Notes under the pieces: model-generated
What the model was told of the DNA's origin: nothing
The model's database searches: none
What the model saw: only the letters and a program-made list of their open reading frames with translations
Translations under genes and position numbers: made by a program
Origin: Hasllibacter sp963833115
GTDB taxonomy: Bacteria; Pseudomonadota; Alphaproteobacteria; Rhodobacterales; Rhodobacteraceae
Assembly (NCBI GenBank): GCA_963833115.1
Contig: CAWHWS010000002.1
Location: 1,674,001-1,738,000 of the forward strand
Reading direction: 5' to 3'
Length of the DNA stretch: 64,000 nt
Part shown: positions 52,337 to 60,453 of the stretch, piece by piece
Numbering within the stretch: the stretch's first letter is position 1
Layout of the letters: every line of letters starts with the position of its first letter

Positions 52337-52930
52337 AGGTGGTCGCCCGGGATCGGCGATCCAACGACCTACGGCTGGGCCACCGTGGGCGCGTTCGCCG
52401 TCGCGGCGATTCTCTGCGCGCTCCTGGCGGCGTCACCGAAGGGCCGGCCCGAGCGGGTGCTCTGAATCGCGCTCGCCCTCCTGATGGCGGCGCTCGCGGT
52501 CAACAAACAGCTCGACCTGCAGTCGGCCCTCACGGCCATGGGCCGCTGCGTGGCCCAGGGCCAGGGCTGGTACGACGCGCGCCGCGGCGTGCAGGCGCTC
52601 TTCACGCTGGCCGTGGGCGCGGTCTCCCTGGTCGGGCTCGTCCTGCTGGCCGCCACGATGCGCCGTCATCTGGCCCGGAGCTGGGCGGCTCTGATCGGCG
52701 CCGGCTTCGTAGCGGGGTTCGTGCTGGTGCGCGCGGCGAGCTGGGCGCATGTCGGCGCGCTCCTCAACGTGCCGGTAGGCGGGATGCGGATGAACCACGT
52801 CCTCGAGAACGCCGGTCCGCTCCTCGTCGCGTCGAACGCCCTCGTGCTGCTGTGGCGGCGCCCCCTGCGCCGGACGCCGAACGGTGCTTCGCGGGGTGCG
52901 CGAAGAGAGGCGCTAAGGCGGACGAGGTGA
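52337..52930 (+). pseudogene. Small membrane protein gene with in-frame TGA
   Basis: One frame reads GIGDPTTYGWATVGAFAVAA (first helix), RPERVL, then TGA at 52463-52465, then continues without shift as ALALLMAALAVNKQLDLQSA, GQGWYDARRGVQALFTLAVG, VAGFVLVRAASWAHV and MNHVLENAGPLLVASNALVL. The NKQLDLQ ... VRAASxHH ... LLENxG pattern is a known four-helix membrane family (sometimes mislabelled isopropylmalate isomerase). Homologues, as I recall them, have a Trp near the TGA, so a TGG to TGA change is likely. No good start is visible either. Confidence 0.65.
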
Positions 52931-53105
52931 TGCTTCCGCCTTCATCGGGTAGAGCTGTCAGGAAGTCTGGGCGGGATACAAAGGTGGTACGGGAAGCAGG
53001 GTACGTACTGGTTAGTCTAATGTCTGAATGTGGACCGTGTTCGACCAGAATATCCATGAGATCTCCCTGTAGAACGCGACTAGCCGTCGCGCGGACACGG
53101 TTCCA

Positions 53106-54191
53106 TCATTCCGCCTCGCGGGTGTTCACGAATATGAATGCGGTGACGCTGATCACCTCGTTCGGAAGGAATCGGGCTCCCTCGTCGAGCTTAACCGACA
53201 CCACGTGGTAGTGTTCGAACGTCTTGTCATCGTCCGACTGGATCACCACCCCCGCGGTGATTCCATTGAGGGATGCCTTCCAGAAGCCGTCGTTCTGCTT
53301 GGTGAAGCCGTTGGGGTTCGTGATCCGACTCCTAGGGACGTCGAATGGGCCGGCATCCTGCAAGTTCGGATCGAGGGAATCGTATTCGACGACGAGGCCA
53401 TTCAACGTGCTGCGCAGATCCTCGACCTCCGCGTCGTTCTCACCTTCGATTTTGCGCCTGACCTGCAGGACGAGGGTGACGTTGTCCTGCCGGTTCCGGT
53501 CGCTCCCGTTGAGGCGAGCGATGAAGGGCACGTCAAGCACCGTGCCCGACATGAGCGACGCGAACACCTGACAATCGCCATGCAAGGGAGTTGCCGCATC
53601 GTCGCGGGCACCCACCGCCCCGTCGCTGCCGATCGGGTCCGACGCGCCGTCAATCTCCAGCTGCTGCAAGTAGGAGACGATCGCGAAGCAGCCTTGGTCG
53701 ATCGCGGTGACCTTCTCGGACTTGCGAAACGTCATGCTTCCCCGGAAGACCATGACCGGGTTCGAGGCCAAAGTCGTTTTGACGAGATCGGTCAGCGGCG
53801 AAGGCTCGTCGTCCGGGGGATCCGCCGCGATCCGCGCGATGGCCACGCGCGTGTGGTTTGGGAACTTGTCGGATGCCGCCCACCCCTCCACCGCGGTCAT
53901 GATGCGGCCATCCGTATTCAGGAGGTAATGCGGCGCCTCCTGGAGGAGGTTTCTGTCGCGCCAGACGAACAGGTTCACCACAACGGTGCCGACCAGTCCG
54001 AGGGCGATGACGAGCGCCGTTGCGGCGTCGAGGCGCTTGCGGACGTCGTACCACTTGGGCCGCGTCTCCTCCCAGTTCGCGATGGCGCGTTCAGCGATGC
54101 GATGGGAGCTCTCTGCGGTGGCGTCCCGGGCGATCTCGGCGATAAGGGCCTTCTGCTCATCGGAGAGGCCGTCGCCGACGCGCCCGCTCAT
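53106..54191 (-). CDS. Single-pass membrane protein of the peroxidase operon, unknown function
   Basis: 361 residues. Residues 1-55 are charged and predicted cytoplasmic helix (DEQKALIAEIARDATAESSH); residues about 57-77 form one transmembrane helix (ALVIALGLVGTVVVNLFVW); the remaining roughly 280 residues would be periplasmic and contain few cysteines. No domain recognised. Lower GC and looser codon choice than core genes suggest acquisition. Its start overlaps the DUF4403 stop (ATGA at 54188-54191), making it the fifth and last gene of the operon. Confidence 0.8.
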   Translation of the reverse strand: MSGRVGDGLSDEQKALIAEIARDATAESSHRIAERAIANWEETRPKWYDVRKRLDAATALVIALGLVGTVVVNLFVWRDRNLLQEAPHYLLNTDGRIMTAVEGWAASDKFPNHTRVAIARIAADPPDDEPSPLTDLVKTTLASNPVMVFRGSMTFRKSEKVTAIDQGCFAIVSYLQQLEIDGASDPIGSDGAVGARDDAATPLHGDCQVFASLMSGTVLDVPFIARLNGSDRNRQDNVTLVLQVRRKIEGENDAEVEDLRSTLNGLVVEYDSLDPNLQDAGPFDVPRSRITNPNGFTKQNDGFWKASLNGITAGVVIQSDDDKTFEHYHVVSVKLDEGARFLPNEVISVTAFIFVNTREAE

Positions 54192-55648
54192 CGGGCCAGT
54201 CCGATGCGCAGGTCGAGGGTTCCGACGGCTCGAAGGTCTACGGATAGGCCATCGGCATCCGCGCCGATGCGTACCACGTCGACGTCGATGCCGCCGGAAC
54301 GTCCGATTCCCGGGGCGTCCGCTGCGAAGAGCGCGGCTTCGAGCGCGACATGCATTGCGTCGAGTTCCCCTGCGAGGGGCACGACTATAAAATCGTCGAT
54401 CGCGCCGAGGGCCACGGCGAGGGCGAAGAGGCGCCGCACCGCCGCGGGCGTTTCCGGCGCGAAGGCGAGGGCTTCGAGGCGCACGGCCTTCGATGCCGGG
54501 TCGTAGACCGGCCGCATGTCGATCGTGACCACCCCCTCGTAGCCGGGGACGAGAGCGGCGTCGGGCGTGGCGGTCACGTCCAGGGCCACCCGGAGACCTC
54601 TCTCGACAGGCTCGAACCGGCCGCTCCGCACCGTCACGTTCCCCGCGACGGGCCGCTCGATGCGGAACGTGCGGGGCAAGGTCGAGCCCATCGCTTCCGT
54701 GAGCGTCCCGGGGCCGAGCCGCACCGGAACCTCGAGTTCGAACCCGCGGGGCTCCGTCGGCAGCGCGTCGAGGTCGGGAAGGGGCGTCGGCGCGCCCCAG
54801 GGACCTATGGGCGTGTCCGTGACGGCGGTCCGACCGTCGATCCGGATCGCGGCCCGCGCTATCCCGTCGGAGAAGTCGATCCCCGAGATGGCGACCGTCT
54901 CAGGCCGGAAGTGAACGTGGAGCGGCGGCAGGCCCTCGCCGGGAGAGATGTCGCGAGGCTCTTGGACGTTCGCCCACAGCGTCGCCATGCGATCCCGGAG
55001 GCCAAGGCCGGAGAGGAGTTCCGGCACGCGCTCGCGCTCGAGCCTGTCGATGGCGGCGTCGAACTCGGGTTCGACCTCGCCGCGGATGGTGATCGGGATG
55101 AGGCCGAAGAGCCGGAACTCCGGGGCGTCGATCCAGCGATACCGCAGGTCGACGTCGGCGCGCGGCGTCCAGTCCGCGGAGATGGACGGCGAGACGGTCA
55201 GCGTGAACTCCGCGGCCGCGCGGACCGTCTGGCGGATGTTCCGTCCGAGTTCGCCGGTGCCCTGGGCCGTGACCGATGCACGAGCGCCCTGGACCACCTC
55301 CAGCGTGCCGCCGTCGCCCTCCAGCGTCAGGGGTCCCTCGCGGGAGACGCTCTCGAAGACGTCGCAGCGTATGCGCGGAGAGATGTCGACGCATTCCATG
55401 CGCGAGTAGATCTTGAAGCCCCGGAACTCCGGGATCTTCGTGCAGAGTTCTTCCTTCTCGACACAGATCTGGCCAGGTCGGCGGCGCGCATGGAGCGGGT
55501 TCGGCAGCTGGCGGTCGAGGTGTCCTTCCAAACCTGCGAGCGGCACCTCGACGGTGACGGCGACGCTCGAGAGCGGCCAGCCCTCCGCGTGGGCCTGCAG
55601 CGAGATCGATGTCAGAATAGCTATGATGGCGGCGGTTGAGCTCTTCAT
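54188..55648 (-). CDS. Secreted DUF4403 family protein
   Basis: 486 residues with a signal peptide (MKSSTAAIIAILTSISLQAHA). VAVTVEVPLAGLEGHLDRQL near the mature start and PLHARRRPGQICVEKEELCT follow DUF4403, an uncharacterised two-domain family of exported proteins. RYRWIDAPEFRLFGLIPITI and GLPPLHVHFRPETVAISGID are further family-like segments. Cysteines are few (the CVEKEELC pair and two more). Located 21 bp after the membrane-protein stop and overlapping the next gene. Function unknown; the fold is large, beta-rich and periplasmic. Confidence 0.85.
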   Translation of the reverse strand: MKSSTAAIIAILTSISLQAHAEGWPLSSVAVTVEVPLAGLEGHLDRQLPNPLHARRRPGQICVEKEELCTKIPEFRGFKIYSRMECVDISPRIRCDVFESVSREGPLTLEGDGGTLEVVQGARASVTAQGTGELGRNIRQTVRAAAEFTLTVSPSISADWTPRADVDLRYRWIDAPEFRLFGLIPITIRGEVEPEFDAAIDRLERERVPELLSGLGLRDRMATLWANVQEPRDISPGEGLPPLHVHFRPETVAISGIDFSDGIARAAIRIDGRTAVTDTPIGPWGAPTPLPDLDALPTEPRGFELEVPVRLGPGTLTEAMGSTLPRTFRIERPVAGNVTVRSGRFEPVERGLRVALDVTATPDAALVPGYEGVVTIDMRPVYDPASKAVRLEALAFAPETPAAVRRLFALAVALGAIDDFIVVPLAGELDAMHVALEAALFAADAPGIGRSGGIDVDVVRIGADADGLSVDLRAVGTLDLRIGLAR

Positions 55649-55669
55649 AAAATGTTCCTCCTCCTGACA

Positions 55670-56359
55670 TCAATCGGCTTGATCGGCCGGCGGGATCGAC
55701 CGCACCGCCGGGCGGGCCAGCAGCACGATCACCCATCCGAGCGATCCGAGGATGCCGAGGCAGATCGCAAGGAACCCGGCCGGCGTCGCGTACCTCAGCC
55801 AGTCGATCGAGACGTCGGCGCCGTCCGGACCTGGCGCATGATAGCGGAGCCGGACGGCTCCCCGATCCCGCGTCGTCATCACGGGATGATGCCAGTTCGA
55901 CCCCACGAACGGCAGCGCGGTGATCGGCGCGATGCGCGCGTCGAGCCCCGTCGCGCGGTTCCCGATGCGCCCATCCTCGAACACGGTGTCGAGCATGTGA
56001 CCGATGCCGTAGATCGGCGCGAGAAGGAAGATCACGACCCCGGCCACGAGGAAGAGGCGCACCTCGGGTGCCTTCCGGTCCTGGCGACCATGGTCCTTCT
56101 CGGAGAGCCAGAAGAACGGGAGGCGATCCCATCTGTCGCGTCGGACATGCTGTTTGGCATGGCATCCGGCGACGAGCAGCGTTGCGATCGATGGTACGCC
56201 GCACATGAAGATGCCGAAGAAGGCCGCGACCGCCTTGGCCTCCGCGATGCTCTCTCCGAAGGCGGGGCCGCCCTGGATGAAAGACACCGCGTTCGCCGTC
56301 AGGAGAAGGGTGAAGGTCGCGAAGACGGTGAAGAGGCTGGCCATGGCGCTGTCGGTCAT
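55670..56359 (-). CDS. Four-helix membrane protein of the peroxidase operon
   Basis: 229 residues with helices at about 7-28, 43-66, 102-123 and 192-214. Between helices 3 and 4 is a loop of about 70 residues that contains GSNWHHPVMTTRDRGAVRLR. A helix-2 Cys-Gly pair and the WHH in the loop are notable. It starts within the stop of the 87-residue ORF (ATGA). The topology superficially recalls DUF3592-type proteins, but I cannot assign a family. Presumably an inner-membrane partner of the exported DUF4403 protein; that is inference. Confidence 0.8.
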   Translation of the reverse strand: MTDSAMASLFTVFATFTLLLTANAVSFIQGGPAFGESIAEAKAVAAFFGIFMCGVPSIATLLVAGCHAKQHVRRDRWDRLPFFWLSEKDHGRQDRKAPEVRLFLVAGVVIFLLAPIYGIGHMLDTVFEDGRIGNRATGLDARIAPITALPFVGSNWHHPVMTTRDRGAVRLRYHAPGPDGADVSIDWLRYATPAGFLAICLGILGSLGWVIVLLARPAVRSIPPADQAD

Positions 56360-56619
56360 GGACGTTCCGCTTCGATCGCGATCGCTACGTCGTACGACCC
56401 GGGGTCCGAGGCTCGGCAGCCGATGGGTTCATGTTCGAAGCGCGATGCCGAAGGGCCGACGCCTCGGCTGAGAACGATGGGGAGACGATGCGATCTCGCG
56501 AGCCGATAGCCGGCCGGCCGCGATATCTTGGACCTCGGGATAGCTGACGGCATGGGCCGTCCGGAGCACATGGGATCGGACGCGTGGGCGGGTCGACGGA
56601 GCGCGGTAGCGGTCTGCAT
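56356..56619 (-). CDS. Possible 87-residue protein bridging peroxidase and membrane protein genes
   Basis: The ORF begins at ATG 56619, whose A is the last base of the peroxidase stop (TGATG), and ends at 56356, overlapping the next ATG (ATGA). It therefore fills the 260-bp gap exactly with translational-coupling junctions at both ends. The protein (MQTATALRRPAHASDPMCSG at the start, DPGSYDVAIAIEAERP at the end) is basic with two cysteines, no membrane segment and no known domain. Junction geometry is the main evidence; codon bias is not decisive. Confidence 0.45.
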   Translation of the reverse strand: MQTATALRRPAHASDPMCSGRPMPSAIPRSKISRPAGYRLARSHRLPIVLSRGVGPSASRFEHEPIGCRASDPGSYDVAIAIEAERP

Positions 56620-58247
56620 CACGACGCCGGCCTGCCCGGACCGGTAGCGAAACCGAGGCTCGCCTCGTCCGCGATCTCGGTATTGCGTGCGATGACGCGG
56701 GCGAGCGTCCGTGTTGTGCGGACGATCTCCAGTCCTTCTTCGGAGAAGGTGTCCGCCGTGTGGACGTGCTCGGCGAGGAGCGGATTCGTCAGGGCCTGCG
56801 TGAACGCGTCGTTCGCGACCATGGTGGTCAGCAGGTCGCCCATCATGGCGCCCTCCGCGTGCTTCTCGGCGAAAAGGCCGACGAACCATTCCAGACGGTC
56901 GACGTGACCGTAGAGATCCCGGAGGCGCGCGGCGTCGGCTCGCTCGCCGGTCAGGTCCTCGAAACTGCGATAGGGCTCGAGGCCATAGTGGATACGGTAG
57001 GCGTTGAAGGAGGCGAGCCCGCAGCTCCGCTCCATCGCGACGCTCGCGCGCTTAACGTCGCGCCCGCCGTCCTCGGCCTTGGTGAGCAGGAACGGCGCGG
57101 TGTTGCGCAGGCCGATCCGCCCCGCCCGCTGCGCCGAGGCCGCCTCCAGCACGGCCTCTAGCCCAATCGCCTTGAGGCGCTTGTTCGCGTGCAGGAACCC
57201 GGCCCCCTCCATCGCCCCGTCGGGGAGCACCAGCCGATCCGGAATCAGATCGTGCCAGCGGTAGAGCAGCGCGAATTCGACAGAGATATGGTTGGCGCGG
57301 TACCACGCCTCCCTCTCGGCCATGCCGGGGAGGGCCTGCAGCGCGATCGGCACCGGCGCGATGTGGACGATGTAGTCGCCGATCACGATGTTGAGGAGGA
57401 CGACGATCGTCACGTTTCGCGCCGTCTGGAACACGCGCTCGTCGTCCCAGTCCGGATGCGCGCCCGACAAGATGTACGCCGTGCGATTGTGCTCGCGGAG
57501 CCATAGGACGTTCATAGCAATCTGGCCGATCGTCGAATTGCCGTGCTCGAGGCCGACGGCGAAGGCGTGGCGCTTCGCCGAATCCGGCAGCTTGCCCACC
57601 GTGCGATCGAAATTGGCCGGACTGTAAAGGCCCGGGTGCTCAGGACCGGGAGCGAAGCGCTCGGCGAGCATCATCTGCCCGTCCCGGATATCGAAGAGAG
57701 GGAGCGGCCAGTCCTGGCCGTCGATCTCCTCGGTGCCGAGGCGCCCGCGCAGTCCTGGTTCCTCGGACATCAGCCGGAGCATCCGCGTCTGGGCCTCGCC
57801 GGAGCCATAGATCTGATTGAGGTCGATCTCGTGGTTGCTCTCGTTCTCGCGGAACCGCCGCTCGGGGCCTTCCTCCCACTTCGTCCGCAGGAAACCATCG
57901 ACGAACCACTGCGCGAAGAATGCGAAGAGGATCGAGGTGTCGGCCGCCGGACGGAACTCGGTCCGTTCGAAGAGCTCGGCGATGGCATCCAGATCGGGGT
58001 GCGCGGGCGCGTCCTCCTCGGCGACCGGCAGGTGACGACCGGAGTACCGCCGATCGACGAGGCCCGGCCACGTGGTATAGGAGGCGGCCATCGAGTACGG
58101 TCGCGGCCGCGTTCGGGCGGAGTATCCGTAGCGGTTCACGACCAGCCGGGTCACGAGCCCGCGAAGCGTCGCGGATCTTTCGACGATCCCGAGGATCGCC
58201 CGTCGCATGGCCGAGGGCATGTTCGTGATCAGACGAATGGCATTCAT
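56619..58247 (-). CDS. Cyclooxygenase-like haem peroxidase (animal peroxidase superfamily)
   Basis: 542 residues resembling prostaglandin G/H synthase along its length: LFAFFAQWFVDGFLRT (108-122), IDLNQIYGSGEAQTRMLRL (141-159), MNVLWLREHNR (245-255), HPDWDDERVFQTARN (264-278), ISVEFALLYRWHDLIPD (321-337), FNAYRIHYGLEPYRSFEDLT (414-433). The radical Tyr (Tyr385 in COX) corresponds to Y329 and the proximal haem His (His388) to H332. The position of distal His207 is D117, though Gln203 is kept as Q113; the aspirin Ser530 position is T483. No signal peptide or EGF module. Fatty-acid oxygenation is plausible but unproven. It heads a five-gene operon. Confidence 0.9.
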   Translation of the reverse strand: MNAIRLITNMPSAMRRAILGIVERSATLRGLVTRLVVNRYGYSARTRPRPYSMAASYTTWPGLVDRRYSGRHLPVAEEDAPAHPDLDAIAELFERTEFRPAADTSILFAFFAQWFVDGFLRTKWEEGPERRFRENESNHEIDLNQIYGSGEAQTRMLRLMSEEPGLRGRLGTEEIDGQDWPLPLFDIRDGQMMLAERFAPGPEHPGLYSPANFDRTVGKLPDSAKRHAFAVGLEHGNSTIGQIAMNVLWLREHNRTAYILSGAHPDWDDERVFQTARNVTIVVLLNIVIGDYIVHIAPVPIALQALPGMAEREAWYRANHISVEFALLYRWHDLIPDRLVLPDGAMEGAGFLHANKRLKAIGLEAVLEAASAQRAGRIGLRNTAPFLLTKAEDGGRDVKRASVAMERSCGLASFNAYRIHYGLEPYRSFEDLTGERADAARLRDLYGHVDRLEWFVGLFAEKHAEGAMMGDLLTTMVANDAFTQALTNPLLAEHVHTADTFSEEGLEIVRTTRTLARVIARNTEIADEASLGFATGPGRPAS

Positions 58248-58275
58248 CGGTTACGCCTGTGTTTACGTAAGGTAA

Positions 58276-58304
58276 AATATGGCGTAGTTTTGGCATCGTG
58301 TCAC
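58276..58304 (-). promoter_or_regulatory. Sigma-70-like promoter of the peroxidase operon
   Basis: On the minus strand, GTGACA and CATATT are separated by 17 bp, in the only strongly AT-rich patch nearby, 29 bp upstream of the peroxidase start. The perfect palindrome TTACGTAA (58263-58270) falls at the expected transcription start and could be an operator. Confidence 0.5.
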
Positions 58305-58361
58305 CCCCGCTCTGTTGCATGCAGACGGCTCGCGTATACGAGAGTCTGGGTGATGGAACGC

Positions 58362-59609
58362 CTATTTGGGGCACCTCTGCTTCGCCCCGGTCCCGTCTAG
58401 TCGGTGGATATCGCACCTCACCCCGCATCCATCCTCGAACGTGATCCCCTCGGTTCCAGCGATGATGCCCACCCGGTCCAGCTCCAATGACAGTCCCTGG
58501 AGGACGCCCTTGCCCGCGCGCACCCCCAGCTTGGGCCAGAACGCCCGGACGTGCAGCGCGGGGCCCGTTCGCCTGGCGTCGACCCTGTCGACCAGCCGGT
58601 CGCCGCGCAGGACCGGGAACACGTAGTAGCCATAGGTCCGCCTCGCCGCCTGCACGAAGATCTCGATGCGGTAGCGGAAGCCGAACAGCCGCTCGGCACG
58701 GGCCCGGTCGCGCAGCGCGGGGTCGAACGGGCTGAGGAGCCGGACGCGGCCGGAGGGGGTGGGCAGGGCGGTGACGGCGTCGAGGATCGCCTCCGTGGTG
58801 ACGCTGCGCCGGCGGGCGCCGTCCGCCATCTCCACGTCCACCTCCCTGATGCAGCCCGCCGCGAGGGCCTTCGCGCACCACGCCATCGCCTCGTCGCGCA
58901 TGGCGATCTCGTGGAACGCGGCCAACTTGCCGGAGGTGGCGAAGCCGAGCCGGTCCAGGGCCGAGCGCATGGCCCAGTCGATCGTCTCGCCCTCGCAGAC
59001 GCGGGCGCGCAGCTGCGCCTCGGGGATCACCCGCTCGGCGAGATCGTAGTACTTGCGGAAGCCCCGCCGGTGGCAGACCGCCAGGCGCCCCGACCGCCAG
59101 AGGAACTCGAGCGCCGTCTTGGACGGGTGCCAGTCCCACCAGCCCGAGGACCCCTTCGGCTCGTCCGTGCCGACATCCAGCGAGGAGGTCGGTCCGTGAT
59201 CGGCGACGTGCCGAAGCACGGCACCCAGCTCGCCGGTCCAGCCCGCACGCCGCGCGGCGGGTCAGCGCCGGCGCATCCGGACCTCGCCCCGGGCGAACTT
59301 GAGGCGCCACATCGGATAGGAGGCCATCGGGATCACGGCGGCGTCGTGGGTCCAGTGCTCGAACGCGGTGCGGCGCCGGGCGACGAGGTGCTCCAGCGCC
59401 GCGGGCCGGTAGCGCCCGCGCCGCGCCCACAGGATCAGGTCGTGCGCGCGGGCGAGCGTGTTGACGCTGTCCACCTGCACGAAGCCCAGGGCGTTCAGCA
59501 CGCTCTCAAGATCGCCCGCCCGGCCAGTCCCCGATCCCGGACGCAGGAGAAGGTGCCGGTCGAGGAAGAGGCGGCGCGCATTGCGGTTGGAGAGGAGGGG
59601 GCGTGACAT
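58362..59609 (-). pseudogene. YcaQ-type crosslink-repair DNA glycosylase with in-frame TGA
   Basis: One continuous frame of 415 codons with a TGA at 59262-59264. The upstream part starts at ATG 59609 (LSNRNARRLFLDRHLLLRPG, LNALGFVQVDSVNTLARAHD, MWRLKFARGEVRMRRR); after the stop it resumes with TGELGAVLRHVADHG, EPKGSSGWWDWHPSKTALEF, GRVRLLSPFDP and GYYVFPVLRGDRLVDRVDAR. These are HTH_42/YcaQ family motifs. A Trp would fit the stop position. As sequenced, only an N-terminal fragment of about 115 residues can be made, unless translation restarts at ATG 59219. Confidence 0.8.
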
Positions 59610-59828
59610 GGGGAGAGGCTAGCCCGGGGGGGGGCGAGGTCAGGGGCGGGTAGGTCGATGCCCACGAGGCGGGACATGCCATCGATCATCACTGATGGCG
59701 TAGGACGCCAACAATCACCTGTTTATGATACGCATGCTCGGCGCGGCTGCGAACGGTTCGCCGAGACGTTGCAGAATCCCTGATCGGAAGCTGCCCCGTC
59801 GCAGAACGTCGCTTGGGGGTTTCTGGTC

Positions 59829-60434
59829 ATGCTCGTCGGTTACATGCGCATCTCCACCTCCGAGACCCGGCAGTCGACGGACCTGCAGGGCGACGCGCTA
59901 GTCGCTGCCGGCATCGATCCGCGCAACATCCACGACGACATGGCCTCCGGGGCGAAGGTCGACCGGCCGGGGCTGGCGCGGTGCCTCGAGTACCTGACCG
60001 TGGGCGACGTGCTCGTCGTGTGGAAGCTCGACCGCTTGGGGCGCTCGCTGCCGCATCTCATCGCGCTGCTCGAGGAGCTGCGGGGCAGGGGGGTCCAGTT
60101 CCGTTCGCTGACCGAGGGCATGGACACCACGACGCCTTCCGGGGAGCTGCTGTTCAACATGGTGGCCAGCTTGGGGCAGTTCGAGCGCGCGCTGATTCGC
60201 GAGCGGGTGAACGCGGGACTGGCGGCGGCGCGCAAGCGGGGCAGGGTTGGGGGGCGACCGCGGGCGATCTCGGACGAAAAGATGGAACTGGTCGCGGCCG
60301 CCCTAGCGGACGGGCGGTCTAAGGCGGAGGTGGCCCGGGCGTTCGGGGTCAGCCGGGCCACTCTGCATTGGGAGGTGAAGCGCCGGGAGATTATCGACAC
60401 GGACGGACGAGCCGATGACCGACCCGCTTCTTGA
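59829..60434 (+). CDS. Serine recombinase (resolvase/invertase family)
   Basis: 201 residues, apparently intact. The nucleophile is Ser9 in GYMRISTSETRQSTDLQ, and VWKLDRLGRSLPHLIALLEE holds the active-site arginines. The long E helix follows (NMVASLGQFERALIRERVNA), then a C-terminal Hin-type HTH (GRSKAEVARAFGVSRATLHW). Members resolve transposon cointegrates or invert DNA segments. The 219 bp upstream contain short inverted repeats (such as GGCGTAGGACGCC at about 59,697) that might be crossover sites. It ends 19 bp from the leader-distal end of the CRISPR array. Confidence 0.92.
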   Translation: MLVGYMRISTSETRQSTDLQGDALVAAGIDPRNIHDDMASGAKVDRPGLARCLEYLTVGDVLVVWKLDRLGRSLPHLIALLEELRGRGVQFRSLTEGMDTTTPSGELLFNMVASLGQFERALIRERVNAGLAAARKRGRVGGRPRAISDEKMELVAAALADGRSKAEVARAFGVSRATLHWEVKRREIIDTDGRADDRPAS

Positions 60435-60453
60435 TGTAGCGGATCACGGTCGA

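Noticed and set aside
52484..52930. Stand-alone membrane protein or isopropylmalate isomerase
   Set aside because: The frame is continuous with an upstream helix through a TGA, so it is the 3' part of a broken gene; the isomerase label used for this family is not supported by its sequence.
52463..59264. TGA recoded as tryptophan
   Set aside because: Many intact genes in the window end at TGA, so recoding is not credible; nonsense mutation or error is simpler.
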